Assembly (NCBI RefSeq): GCF_015477355.1
Contig: NZ_JADLRJ010000013.1
Span: forward strand, 124,001-188,000
Length of the DNA: 64,000 nt
Direction: 5' to 3'
From: Nocardia blacklockiae
Lineage (GTDB): Bacteria; Actinomycetota; Actinomycetes; Mycobacteriales; Mycobacteriaceae
The notes under the pieces are model-generated. The model did no database searches, was not told where the DNA came from, and saw only the letters and a list, made by a program, of their open reading frames with translations. Numbering within the stretch: position 1 is the stretch's first letter; each line of letters starts with the position of its first letter. Below are positions 41,228-49,858 of the stretch, piece by piece. A program made the position numbers and the translations under genes.

Positions 41228-42778
41228 ATGAGCACGCTGACCGCGCCCGTGCACGACTTCGCCGACCTGACCGGACTCGTCGCGGGCGACCCGGATCGCG
41301 CGGTCCCCGTGGTCGAGGTCTTCACCGGCAACCCGGTGGCGCGGCTGCCGCAGTCGACCGCGGCCGACGTGGACGCCGCCTTCGCGCGCGCCCGCGCCGC
41401 GCAGGCCGAGTGGGCGCGATGGCCGATTCGCCGGCGGCTGGCGGTGTTCGAGCGCTTCCACCGCCTGGTCACCGAACGCCACGCCACCATCACCGACCTG
41501 ATCCAGATCGAGACGGGCAAGGCGCGGCGGATGGCGTTCGAGGAGCTGTGCGACATCCCGATGGCGACGAGTCACTACCTGAAACACGCACCGCGACTGC
41601 TGCGCCCGGTCCGGCATCCGGGCGCGATCCCGTTCGTCAGCACCGCCACCGAGATTCGCAAGCCGCGCGGCGTGGTCGGCGTGATCGCCCCGTGGAACTT
41701 TCCGTTCGCCATCGGTTTCTGCGACGCGATCCCGGCGCTGCTGGCGGGCAACGCGGTCGTGCTCAAGCCCGACAACCGCACCCCGCTGAGTCCCGCCTAC
41801 GGCCTGAAGTTGTTGCGGGAGGCGGGAATTCCGACTGACCTGGTCCAGATCGTCTGCGGCGACGGGCCGGTGGTGGGCCCGGCCGTGGTGGACCGCGCCG
41901 ACTTCGTCATGTTCACCGGCTCGGAGGCCACGGGCCGCCGGGTCGCCGCGCAGGCCGCGGGCCGCCTGGTCGAGGCGTGCATGGAATTGGGCGGCAAGAA
42001 TCCGATGATCGTGCTGGCCGACGCGAACGTGGACGAGGCTGTCGAGAGTGCCGTGGCCGGGGTGTACAACAACACCGGTCAGCTGTGTCTGCACGTGGAA
42101 CGCCTCTACGTGCACGACTCGGTGTACGCCGACTTCCGCGACCGGTTCGTCGCGCGGGTCGCGGCGCTGCGCGTCGGTCCGGGCTACGACTTCGACGCCG
42201 AGATGGGCGGCCTGATCTCCGAGGAGCACCGCGACCGGGTGGCGGCCCAGGTCGACCGGGCGCGCGAGCACGGGGCGCGGGTCCTCACCGGCGGCCGCAC
42301 CCGGCCGGATCTCGGGCCCACCTTCTACGAGCCGACCGTGCTCGAAAACGTCACGGCCGGAACGGATCTGTTCACCGAGGAGACCTTCGGCCCGGTGGTG
42401 GCGCTGTACCCGTTCGCGACCGTCGACGAGGCGGTGCGGCTGGCCAACGACACCCGCTACGGACTGAGCGCCAGCGTGTGGGGCCGCGACCTGGCCGCCG
42501 CCCGCGCGGTCGGGGCGCGCCTCGAGGCGGGGCACGTGAACATCAATGACAGTGCGGCCCTGGCGTATGCGAGCAAGAACGCGCCGTCGGGCGGCTTCAA
42601 GGCCTCGGGCATGGGGGTGCGCAACGGCGATCAGGGCCTGTTGAAGTTCACCGAATCCACCAACGTGGCGACCCTGAAACGCCAGGTGCTCACGCCCCCG
42701 CCGAATCAACCTTACGAGAAGTACGTGGGACAGACGATACGGATGCTGCGCATGATGCGCCGCTTCCGCCTGCGCTGA
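41228..42778 (+). CDS. NAD(P)-dependent aldehyde dehydrogenase
   Basis: The 516-residue protein has the full ALDH set: APWNFPF (about 154-160), the nucleotide motif FTGSEATG (about 229-236), the general base E253 in MELGGKNP and the nucleophile C287 in NNTGQLCLH. It resembles succinate-semialdehyde dehydrogenase-type enzymes. In this context it would oxidise an aldehyde to the acid that the ligase at 42957-44594 activates. It is divergent from TetR across its operator. A palindromic repeat follows the stop. Confidence 0.9.
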   Translation: MSTLTAPVHDFADLTGLVAGDPDRAVPVVEVFTGNPVARLPQSTAADVDAAFARARAAQAEWARWPIRRRLAVFERFHRLVTERHATITDLIQIETGKARRMAFEELCDIPMATSHYLKHAPRLLRPVRHPGAIPFVSTATEIRKPRGVVGVIAPWNFPFAIGFCDAIPALLAGNAVVLKPDNRTPLSPAYGLKLLREAGIPTDLVQIVCGDGPVVGPAVVDRADFVMFTGSEATGRRVAAQAAGRLVEACMELGGKNPMIVLADANVDEAVESAVAGVYNNTGQLCLHVERLYVHDSVYADFRDRFVARVAALRVGPGYDFDAEMGGLISEEHRDRVAAQVDRAREHGARVLTGGRTRPDLGPTFYEPTVLENVTAGTDLFTEETFGPVVALYPFATVDEAVRLANDTRYGLSASVWGRDLAAARAVGARLEAGHVNINDSAALAYASKNAPSGGFKASGMGVRNGDQGLLKFTESTNVATLKRQVLTPPPNQPYEKYVGQTIRMLRMMRRFRLR

Positions 42779-42843
42779 GTTCGGCTGTAGCGCAGGCAGT
42801 TTGGTGGTGTCACGCGGTGGGACGGTCGAATTCCCCCTCCCTG

Positions 42844-42916
42844 TCATCCCGGCATGCTTTTGGCCGGGATCCACACCCCCAGGCGGGATTCCGGCCAAAA
42901 GCATGCCGGAATGACG
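42844..42916. repeat. Large imperfect palindromic repeat
   Basis: Two 30-base arms (42844-42873 and 42887-42916) are complementary at 28 of 30 positions around a 13-base loop. Each arm carries GGCATGCTTTTGGCCGG or its complement. It lies between the convergent ALDH and ligase genes and can serve as terminator. A partial copy follows. Confidence 0.75.
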
Positions 42917-42926
42917 GGGGCTCGAA

Positions 42927-42945
42927 GCATGCCGGAATGACGGGA
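42927..42945. repeat. Partial repeat copy
   Basis: AGCATGCCGGAATGACGGG at 42927-42945 is an exact copy of 42901-42919, the end of the right arm of the large palindrome. It suggests a mobile or amplifying intergenic repeat. Confidence 0.65.
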
Positions 42946-42956
42946 GGAACTCCCTC

Positions 42957-44594
42957 CTACTGCCCGAGCCGCTCTGCGGCGAGGGCCCGCACCGCCTTCT
43001 TGTCGATCTTCCCCAACCCCGTGAGGGGAAGGTCGTCGACGGTGAGCACGTGCTTGGGCACCTGCACGGAACCCTTGCGCTGCTTCACTTCCGCCTGGAT
43101 CTCCTCGATCACCGTCGCCACGGCGGCCGCATCGTCGGCGATCTCCTTGTCCAGCACCACCACCGCGGTCACCGCCTCACCCCAGCGCGGGTCGGGCACC
43201 CCGACCACGGCGACGTTCAGCACCCGGGGATGTTCGGAGACAACGTCTTCCACCTCACGCGGGAAGACGTTGAACCCGCCCGTCACCACCATGTCCTTGC
43301 TGCGCCCGACGATATGCCAGAACCCGTCGGGATCCTCGCGCGCGAGATCCCCGGTGTGCAGCCAGCCGTCGCGGAAGGTCTCCGCGGTCACCTCGGGCAG
43401 GTTCAGGTAGCCGCCCGCGAGAAGTGGCCCGGAGACACAGATCTCGCCGACCTCACCGGCGGCCACGGCCTTCCCGTCGGTGCCGATCAGCGCGGTCCGC
43501 AGCGCGGCCGAGGGACGCCCGCAGGAGGTCAGGCGTTCCTTGTCGTGCTCGCCCTTGGCGAGGTAGCTGATCGCCATGGGCGCCTCGGACTGCCCGAAGT
43601 ACTGCGCGAAGATCGGCCCGAACCGCTCGATCGCCTGGGTCAGCCGGGTCGGGTCGATCGAGGACGCGCCGTAGTACACGGTCTCCAGCGAGGACAGGTC
43701 GCGGCGGTCGATGTCGGGATGGTCGAGCAGCGCGTACAGCATCGACGGCACCAGCATGGTCGCGGTGATCCGATGTTCCTCGATGGCGCGCAGCACTTCT
43801 CCCGCGTCGAAGCGTGGCAGCACCACGCATTGCCCGCCCAGCAGCACCACGGGCAGGAAGAACGCGGCCCCGGCGTGCGAGAGCGGCGTGCAGATGAGGA
43901 ATTTGGGCCGCTTGGGCCACTCCCACTCCGACAGCTGGATCTGGGTCATGGTCGCCATGCCGCCGGCGGTGCCGATGACGCCCTTCGGTTTCCCGGTGGT
44001 GCCACCGGTGTAGCTGATCGACACGACGAAATCCGGTGGCACGTCGACCGCTTCGATCGGCTGCGGCTCGAATTCCGCCGCGGCGGCGATCAGATCGACG
44101 CCGACGTCGGCGAGTTCGTCCGGCACCGGCCCCAGCACCAGCACCCGGGTCAGCTCGGGCACGCGGTCCACGAGATCCCGTGCGCGCTGCACGAATTGGG
44201 GCAGCGGGTCGATCACCAGGCTGGTGATTCCGGCGTCGGCGAGCACGTGCACGTGGTCGTCGAGCCCGCCCATCGGGTGCAGGGCGGTGCGCCGGTGGCC
44301 GCGAATCTGCCCCGCGCCCAGGATGAACAGCACCTCGGGCCGGTTCAGCGCCAGCAGCGCGCTGGGTGTGCCGGTGTCCACGCCGTGCGCGGCGAACGCG
44401 GCGGCGTAGCGACTGATCGCGTCGATGACGTCGGCACCGGTGAGCACCGTGTCGCCGAGGGTCATGACGGGCTCGCGGCGATGCCGGCGCAGGCCCGCCA
44501 GCAGCGAGTGGCCGTTGTGCACCGGCAGCCGCAGACGGGTGGCCGGATCCGTTATCTCGGTCGATGTTTCGCGCACTGTCTCTCCCATACTCAT
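42957..44594 (-). CDS. Acyl-CoA synthetase (FadD-type)
   Basis: The 545-residue ANL ligase has the P-loop-like SYTGGTTGKPKG near residue 190. It also has YGASSIDP and GRSKDMVVTGGFNVFPREVE, and the terminal catalytic lysine in TGLGKIDKKAVR. It adenylates a carboxylic acid and makes the CoA thioester. Its ATG overlaps the upstream thiolase stop as ATGA. It is the last gene of a seven-gene leftward operon, so the substrate is probably a product of the cluster's own oxidation steps. The FadD3/FadD17-like appearance suggests a branched or cyclic acid, without proof. Confidence 0.88.
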   Translation of the reverse strand: MSMGETVRETSTEITDPATRLRLPVHNGHSLLAGLRRHRREPVMTLGDTVLTGADVIDAISRYAAAFAAHGVDTGTPSALLALNRPEVLFILGAGQIRGHRRTALHPMGGLDDHVHVLADAGITSLVIDPLPQFVQRARDLVDRVPELTRVLVLGPVPDELADVGVDLIAAAAEFEPQPIEAVDVPPDFVVSISYTGGTTGKPKGVIGTAGGMATMTQIQLSEWEWPKRPKFLICTPLSHAGAAFFLPVVLLGGQCVVLPRFDAGEVLRAIEEHRITATMLVPSMLYALLDHPDIDRRDLSSLETVYYGASSIDPTRLTQAIERFGPIFAQYFGQSEAPMAISYLAKGEHDKERLTSCGRPSAALRTALIGTDGKAVAAGEVGEICVSGPLLAGGYLNLPEVTAETFRDGWLHTGDLAREDPDGFWHIVGRSKDMVVTGGFNVFPREVEDVVSEHPRVLNVAVVGVPDPRWGEAVTAVVVLDKEIADDAAAVATVIEEIQAEVKQRKGSVQVPKHVLTVDDLPLTGLGKIDKKAVRALAAERLGQ

Positions 44595-45796
44595 GCGACG
44601 CCGGGTGCCGCGTAGACGGTAACCACGCAGGCCCCGCCGAGGCCCAGATTGTGTGCGAGCGCGATCCGCGCGCCGGAAACCTGCCGCTCGCCCGCGAGTC
44701 CGCGCAGCTGCCAGGACAACTCGGCCGCCTGCGCCAGCCCGGTGGCGCCCAGCGGATGCCCCTTCGAGATCAGCCCGCCGGACGGGTTGACCACCCACTT
44801 GCCGCCGTAGGTGGTGGCCCCGGACTCCACCAGCGGCCCGGACTCGCCGGCATCGCACAGTCCCAGCGCCTCGTAGGTGATCAGCTCGTTGATCGAGAAG
44901 CAGTCGTGCAGCTCGATCACGTCCACGTCGCCGATGCCGATCCCGGCGGTGTCCAGGGCGCGTCGTGCCGCGGCGCGGGTCATCGGCGCGCCGACGACGT
45001 CGATCATCGAGCCGGTGTCGAAGGCCTGCGCGTCGTCGGTGACCAGCTCCTGCGCCAGGATCTCCACGGCCTGCGCCTCGAGGCCGTGCTCACGGACGAA
45101 GTCCTCGCTGACGAGCACCGCCGCGCCCGCGCCGTCGGACATCGGCGAGCACTGCGAGCGCGTGAGCGGGCCGTGCACCGGCCGGTCGCCGAGCACCTCG
45201 TCGAGGGTGTAGGGAACCTGGAACTGGGCCAAGGGGTTTCGCGTCGAGTGCTCGTGGTTCTTCACAGCCACCCGCGCCAGCTGCTCGGGCGTGGTGCCGT
45301 AGCGCTGCATGTGCTCCACGGCCGCGTTGCCGAAGAACTGGGTGGTCATCGGCGCGGTCCCGAAGTCGTACTCCTGGGCCATCACCCGCAGGTGCGCGTC
45401 CACGGTGGTGACGGCGGGCTTGGTGGCGGGCCCCGCCATCGCCTCCTTCGTCATCTGCTCGAAGCCCACGGCCAGCGCCACGTCGGCGAGCCCGCTCCCC
45501 ACCCACTCCCGCGCCAGCATCACCGCGGTGGACCCGGTCGCACAGTTGTTGTTGACGTTGACGATCGGAATCCCGGTCAGCCCGACGTCGTACAGCACCC
45601 GCTGCCCCGCCGCCGACGGCTGGAACACATACCCGACCGCCGCGCGCTCGATCCGGTCGTACCCCACCCCCGCGTCCGCGAGCGCCCCACGCACGGCCTC
45701 CCCCACCATCTGCGGGTAGGTCCACTCCCGCGACCCGATCTTGACGAACGGTGTCATCGCGACCCCGACCACGAAAACACGCCGCATCTGCATCAT
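44591..45796 (-). CDS. Thiolase (SCP-x/Ltp-type acetyl-CoA acyltransferase)
   Basis: The 401-residue protein keeps the thiolase set: nucleophile C85 in NNNCATGST, HDCFSINEL and GHPLGATG. It resembles the thiolase domain of SCP-x and mycobacterial Ltp proteins, which cleave 3-ketoacyl-CoA. It is the only one of the three thiolase-fold proteins here with a normal nucleophilic cysteine. The start at 45796 is chosen for its GAAGGA site; a GTG at 45814 overlapping the hydratase stop is possible. Confidence 0.85.
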   Translation of the reverse strand: MMQMRRVFVVGVAMTPFVKIGSREWTYPQMVGEAVRGALADAGVGYDRIERAAVGYVFQPSAAGQRVLYDVGLTGIPIVNVNNNCATGSTAVMLAREWVGSGLADVALAVGFEQMTKEAMAGPATKPAVTTVDAHLRVMAQEYDFGTAPMTTQFFGNAAVEHMQRYGTTPEQLARVAVKNHEHSTRNPLAQFQVPYTLDEVLGDRPVHGPLTRSQCSPMSDGAGAAVLVSEDFVREHGLEAQAVEILAQELVTDDAQAFDTGSMIDVVGAPMTRAAARRALDTAGIGIGDVDVIELHDCFSINELITYEALGLCDAGESGPLVESGATTYGGKWVVNPSGGLISKGHPLGATGLAQAAELSWQLRGLAGERQVSGARIALAHNLGLGGACVVTVYAAPGVA

Positions 45797-45810
45797 CCTC
45801 ACGCTTTCCT

Positions 45811-46599
45811 TCACCGGCCCGTGAATCTCGGTTCCCGCTTCTCCACGAACGCTTTCCGGCCTTCCCGCGCGTCCTCGGAGGTGATGACCTCCCGCACGAA
45901 CCTGCCCTCGATCGCCCGCGCGTCCTCATCGGGCAGCCAGCCGCTCGCCAGCAGCGCGGCCTTGGCGTGCTGCACCGCGAGCGGCGAATTGCGCGCCACC
46001 CGATCCGCGATCTCGTGTGCCTTCGCGAGCGCGGTCCCCGTGGGCACCACATGCCCGACCAAGCCGAATTCGTAAGCCTCCCGCGCGGTGAGCGGATCAC
46101 CGGTCAGAATCATCTCGACCGCCTTGGTGTACGGAATCTGCCGCTTGAGCCGCACCGTCGACCCCGCACCGGGTATGAGCCCGCGCCGCACCTCCGGCAG
46201 CCCGAAGCTCGCCTGCTCGTCCGCGACACGAATGTCGGTCTGCTGCAACATCTCCAGGCCGCCGCCCAGACAGGCCCCGTTCACGGCGGCGATCAACGGC
46301 TTGCGCAGCGAGCGCGTGAGCAGCAGCCCCCGCCCGAGCACGGCGGGATCGTAGTTCGCCTGCTCGCGGCCCTTCGTCATCCAGCCGTCGCCGAGATCGC
46401 CACCGACGCAGTAGCTTTCGCCCGCACCGGTAAGGATCGCGGCCCGGATGCCGTCGTCGGAGTCGATCTCGTCCCACGCGCGAGCGAGCAATCCGATCAT
46501 CTCGAGGTTCAGGGCATTGCGGCGCTCGGGGCGATTCATGGTCACCACCGCCACCGCACCGGCTCGTTCGAACAGAACCGATTCGCCTGTGCCGCTCAC
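45811..46599 (-). CDS. Enoyl-CoA hydratase/isomerase family protein
   Basis: The 262-residue crotonase has NRPERRNAL, the oxyanion motifs GGDLGDG and NGACLGGGLEML, and PEVRRGLIPGAG, with a glutamate in the second catalytic position. It would hydrate an enoyl-CoA intermediate. The GTG start overlaps the upstream stop as GTGA. It sits between two thiolase-fold genes in the operon. Confidence 0.87.
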   Translation of the reverse strand: MSGTGESVLFERAGAVAVVTMNRPERRNALNLEMIGLLARAWDEIDSDDGIRAAILTGAGESYCVGGDLGDGWMTKGREQANYDPAVLGRGLLLTRSLRKPLIAAVNGACLGGGLEMLQQTDIRVADEQASFGLPEVRRGLIPGAGSTVRLKRQIPYTKAVEMILTGDPLTAREAYEFGLVGHVVPTGTALAKAHEIADRVARNSPLAVQHAKAALLASGWLPDEDARAIEGRFVREVITSEDAREGRKAFVEKREPRFTGR

Positions 46600-47756
46600 G
46601 AATTCGGCCTCTCGCTACCGACCACCCACAGCGCGTGGAACTGCGACGCCCCGCCCATGGCGTGCCCGACCGCCCGCCGCGCGCCCTCGACCTGATGTTC
46701 CCCCGCCAGACCCCGAACTTGCAGTGCCGCTTCGAGAAAGCGCACCAGCCCTGTCGCCCCGGTCGGATTGCCGGACAGCACACCACCCGACGGGTTGATC
46801 GGCAGCGCACCGCCGAATCGCGTGGTGCCGTCGTCGACCAGCTTCCACCCCTCGTGCAACGGCGCGAGACCGATGTTCTCCATCCACATCGGCTCGTACC
46901 AGCTGTAGGGGATGTACAGCTCGGCGACATCTATCTCCGTGGCCGGATCACCGATTCCCGCCTGCCGGTACGCGTCTGCCGCGCATTCGGCCCCCGCCCG
47001 CGGATTGACCTCGTCGCGGCCCGCGAAATGCCCTGTCTCCGTTCTCCACGACATCCCGTGAATCCAGGCGGGCGGCCGCGCCGGATTCCCGACATCGGCA
47101 GCGCCCGACAGCACGATCGCCGCCGCGCCGTCGGAGGACGGGCACGACTCCAGATACCGGATCGGGTCCCAGAGCATCTTCGACTCGCGAACCTTCTCGA
47201 CGGTGATGTCCGGCATGTGCACGTGCGCGAAGGGATTGTGCAGCGCGTTGAGCCGGTGGTTCACCGCCACCTGCCACCCGATGTGCTCCGGAGCCCCCGA
47301 GCGGCGGATGTACTCGCGGATCACCGGCGCGAAGTGCCCGCCCGCGCCCGCCCCGAGCGACGCGCTGAACGGCAGCCCGCGCGACAGCGCCCAGGTGAAA
47401 TTCCCTTCGGACTCTTTGGAATACGCCGCGACGAGCACCCGCCGCGCCAGCCCCGCCTCGATGAGGTGTGCGCCGTAGATGGCCGCGTGCCCGCCGACGC
47501 TGCCGCCGGTGAAGACCCGCGTCACCGGCAGGCCGCGCGCGCCCAGCGCGTCGGCGAGATACAGCTCCGGGTTCATGACGCCGTCGAACAGGTCGGGAGT
47601 CTTGGACAGCACGACCGCGTCGACGTCGCCGAGTTCCAGTTCGGCGTCGGCCATGGCTGCGGCCACGGCCTCGCGGACCAGTCCGCCGATGGTGGTCTCG
47701 CGCCGCTTGGCCTGCTTGCCCTGGCCGATGCCGACGACAGCGATGGGTTCAGGCAC
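46596..47756 (-). CDS. Thiolase-fold protein without the catalytic Cys (Ltp2-like)
   Basis: The 386-residue protein has the thiolase fold, but the first catalytic motif is TGGSVGGHAA, with Ser where Cys should be. The second catalytic region is NPTGATGLVRFLEAA. It has tyrosines in ELYIPYSWYEPMW. Ltp2, a steroid side-chain aldolase, also lacks thiolase activity, uses a tyrosine, and works with a DUF35 protein. Two DUF35 proteins are encoded just upstream here. A retro-aldol role is inferred. Confidence 0.75.
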   Translation of the reverse strand: MPEPIAVVGIGQGKQAKRRETTIGGLVREAVAAAMADAELELGDVDAVVLSKTPDLFDGVMNPELYLADALGARGLPVTRVFTGGSVGGHAAIYGAHLIEAGLARRVLVAAYSKESEGNFTWALSRGLPFSASLGAGAGGHFAPVIREYIRRSGAPEHIGWQVAVNHRLNALHNPFAHVHMPDITVEKVRESKMLWDPIRYLESCPSSDGAAAIVLSGAADVGNPARPPAWIHGMSWRTETGHFAGRDEVNPRAGAECAADAYRQAGIGDPATEIDVAELYIPYSWYEPMWMENIGLAPLHEGWKLVDDGTTRFGGALPINPSGGVLSGNPTGATGLVRFLEAALQVRGLAGEHQVEGARRAVGHAMGGASQFHALWVVGSERPNS

Positions 47757-48828
47757 GAGCGTCCCCTTCCAGCAGGCAGACCATATTCTGTTGCAGCGCT
47801 TGGCCGTTGGTGGCGTGGGCGAGCGCGCGCCCGGCCTGCCCGGCGCGCACCGCGGCGGCGGCCTCGCTGATGCGCAGCAGTCCGGTGGCGGTGGTCGGCC
47901 GGCCCGCCAGGGGGCCGCCCGAGGGGTTGATCGCCGTCGCCGGGCTCAGGCCGAGTTCGCGCACGAGCAGCGGTTCCTGCGCGGAGTACTCGATGTGCAG
48001 TTCGGCCACGTCGACCTCGCCCGCGCCGAAGCCCGCGGTCTTCGCCGCTTCCGTGGCCGCGCGGCGGGCGGAAGGCGCGTGGGTCAGGTCGCGGGCGCCC
48101 GGATAGTGCGAGTCCATGCGGTGATCGATGCCGCGCACCCACGCCGGGCGCTCGCACAGCTCGCGCGCCGCGTCCCCGGCCGCCAGCACGACCACGGCGG
48201 CCGCGTCGCCGACCGGCGCCACGTCGTGCTGCCGCAGCGGCGACGCGACATACGGTGCCGCCAAGAGGGTTTCGGTCTCGAACTCGCCGCTCACCTGCGC
48301 GTAGGGGTTGGTCCGCGCGGCGGCCAGGCTGCGGGCGACGATCCCCGCCATCTCCTGCTCGGTGGTCACCCCGGCCTGCAACAGCGCGCAGGCCTGCACG
48401 CCGCCGATGGCGTCCTGATGCGGCCGCAGCGGCGTCAGCAGATACGGGTCGAGCTGAGTGGGCACCACCTGATCCAGGTCGCGCGGCAGCGAGCCGCGGC
48501 CGATCCCGTACACCAGCGCGATGTCGCCGTGGCCCAGTTGCAGCCACGCCCACGCCTCGTACAGCGCCCACGCGGCGTCCATCTCCACGTGCGACTCCGA
48601 GATCGGCGGCCACGCCCCGACGGCGTCGAGCGAATCGATGTAGGCGAAGGTGCGGCCCTCGTGGAAGTCGTGACTGCCCGAGACGACGAAATCGACACGG
48701 TCCCTGCTCAATTCGATGCTCGCGAGCGCCTCGCGGATGACCGGCAGCAGGATGCCTGCCATATCGTCGCGGCGGTTGGCCGCCAGGCACGGCGACTGGG
48801 CGCTGGCGACGACGGCGACCTCACGCAT
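47749..48828 (-). CDS. Second thiolase-fold protein, divergent active site
   Basis: The 359-residue protein is a thiolase-family member: INPSGGPLAGRPTTATGLLRI at the end, HIEYSAQEPL in the middle. The first nucleophile region is replaced by SHVEMDAAWALYEAW. It overlaps the next gene by eight bases and the upstream DUF35 gene by eight bases. Pairs of divergent thiolase-fold subunits are typical of Ltp-type complexes. Confidence 0.75.
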   Translation of the reverse strand: MREVAVVASAQSPCLAANRRDDMAGILLPVIREALASIELSRDRVDFVVSGSHDFHEGRTFAYIDSLDAVGAWPPISESHVEMDAAWALYEAWAWLQLGHGDIALVYGIGRGSLPRDLDQVVPTQLDPYLLTPLRPHQDAIGGVQACALLQAGVTTEQEMAGIVARSLAAARTNPYAQVSGEFETETLLAAPYVASPLRQHDVAPVGDAAAVVVLAAGDAARELCERPAWVRGIDHRMDSHYPGARDLTHAPSARRAATEAAKTAGFGAGEVDVAELHIEYSAQEPLLVRELGLSPATAINPSGGPLAGRPTTATGLLRISEAAAAVRAGQAGRALAHATNGQALQQNMVCLLEGDARA

Positions 48829-49294
48829 GCTGAACCTCCGTGACGGGCCGGTAGTGGCGGATGCTCATCCAGGACGGCTCGAGGTCGCCCTCGGCCCAGA
48901 CCGGTTCGACCTCCATGCCGATCCGCACATCGGCGATGTCGACCTCGCGGATCAGGTGCATCAGGCGGGTGTCCGCGCCGTGCGGCTGGATGTAGGCGAC
49001 GACGTAGGGCGGATCGATCGTCTGCCCGGGGAACGGGAAGCTGACCACGCAGAAGGTCGACACCGTGCCGCGGCCGTCGAGTTCGGTGGTCTGCTCGAGT
49101 TCGACCAGGCAGCGCGCGCAGAACTCCGGCGCGGGCAGGTAGACGTGTTCGCACGACGGGCAGGTGCGCGCGAGCAGCCGGCGCTGCGCCAGCCCGCGCA
49201 GGAACGTGGACCGGCCGGCGCCCGCCACGAACGTGTACTCCATGTGCAGCGGTGTCGGCATCAGCCGGACCGGTTCGGGCAGTGGACGACTCAT
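48821..49294 (-). CDS. DUF35/OB-fold protein with zinc ribbon
   Basis: The 157-residue protein has a rubredoxin-like zinc ribbon CPSCEHVYLPAPEFCARC near residue 45 and a C-terminal OB fold (VVSFPFPGQTIDPPYVVAYI). In ChsH2 and related proteins this DUF35 module binds acyl-CoA and docks onto a thiolase-fold aldolase. The ATG overlaps the upstream stop as TGATG. Confidence 0.85.
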   Translation of the reverse strand: MSRPLPEPVRLMPTPLHMEYTFVAGAGRSTFLRGLAQRRLLARTCPSCEHVYLPAPEFCARCLVELEQTTELDGRGTVSTFCVVSFPFPGQTIDPPYVVAYIQPHGADTRLMHLIREVDIADVRIGMEVEPVWAEGDLEPSWMSIRHYRPVTEVQHA

Positions 49295-49743
49295 CACGCC
49301 TCCTCGGGTTCGAAGCAGGCGAGGTCGCGCAGCTCGCCGCGGCGCTCGGCCGACCAGCGCGCCCGCACCCGCAGCCCGCGCCGCGGCACGGCCGGGTCGC
49401 CGCCGGTGTCGAGGGCGTGGAAGAAGCTGCCCTCCGCTCCGTCGATGCGGACCAGGGCCCACGCGAAGTCGTGGTCGACCGGGTCGCCGGACCGGTGCGG
49501 CACCCACGTCCAGGCGTCGACGGTGCCGACCGGTTCCAGATCCACCAGCTCGGTCAGTTCCTGCCCGGTCTCCGGATCGAACTCGGCGGGCGGGCACACG
49601 ACGGTGCCGCGCGCGGTCCGCGCACCCAGCAGGCGCCCGTCCCGCAGGCCGCCGAGGAACGTGCCCAGCACCGGTCCGACCGTCCGTTCGAACGGGAACT
49701 CGATCTCGTAAGGGGCGCACAGGCTCTCATCGCCATCCGGCAT
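49294..49743 (-). CDS. DUF35/OB-fold protein lacking the zinc ribbon
   Basis: This 149-residue OB-fold protein pairs with the preceding one. It keeps the strand pattern (VDAWTWVPHRSGDPVDHDFA), but only one Cys remains at the ribbon site (TVVCPPAEFDPETG), so zinc is probably not bound. It is the first gene of the seven-gene operon. ATG 49743 follows GAGAGGAG. The TetR operator site 2 lies about 30 bases upstream. Confidence 0.78.
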   Translation of the reverse strand: MPDGDESLCAPYEIEFPFERTVGPVLGTFLGGLRDGRLLGARTARGTVVCPPAEFDPETGQELTELVDLEPVGTVDAWTWVPHRSGDPVDHDFAWALVRIDGAEGSFFHALDTGGDPAVPRRGLRVRARWSAERRGELRDLACFEPEEA

Positions 49744-49773
49744 CGGCCGACTCCTCTCGTCGACCGAAGTGTG

Positions 49774-49806
49774 CCTCAATCAAATGATTCAATCAAGTGA
49801 TTGAGG
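49774..49806. promoter_or_regulatory. TetR operator, site 2
   Basis: The arms CCTCAATCA and TGATTGAGG are perfectly inverted, and the core AATGATTCAATCAAG mirrors operator site 1. It lies between the divergent DUF35 operon and the SDR gene and can control both. Confidence 0.75.
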
Positions 49807-49858
49807 ATCTCCGCTTTACCGCATACGCTGCGGACGCACACCGGCGAAAGGGCGACAC

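Noticed and set aside
40436-42904. An 822-codon minus-strand frame across TetR and the ALDH
   Set aside because: It overlaps both the TetR gene and the aldehyde dehydrogenase, which have clear motifs; the frame has none.
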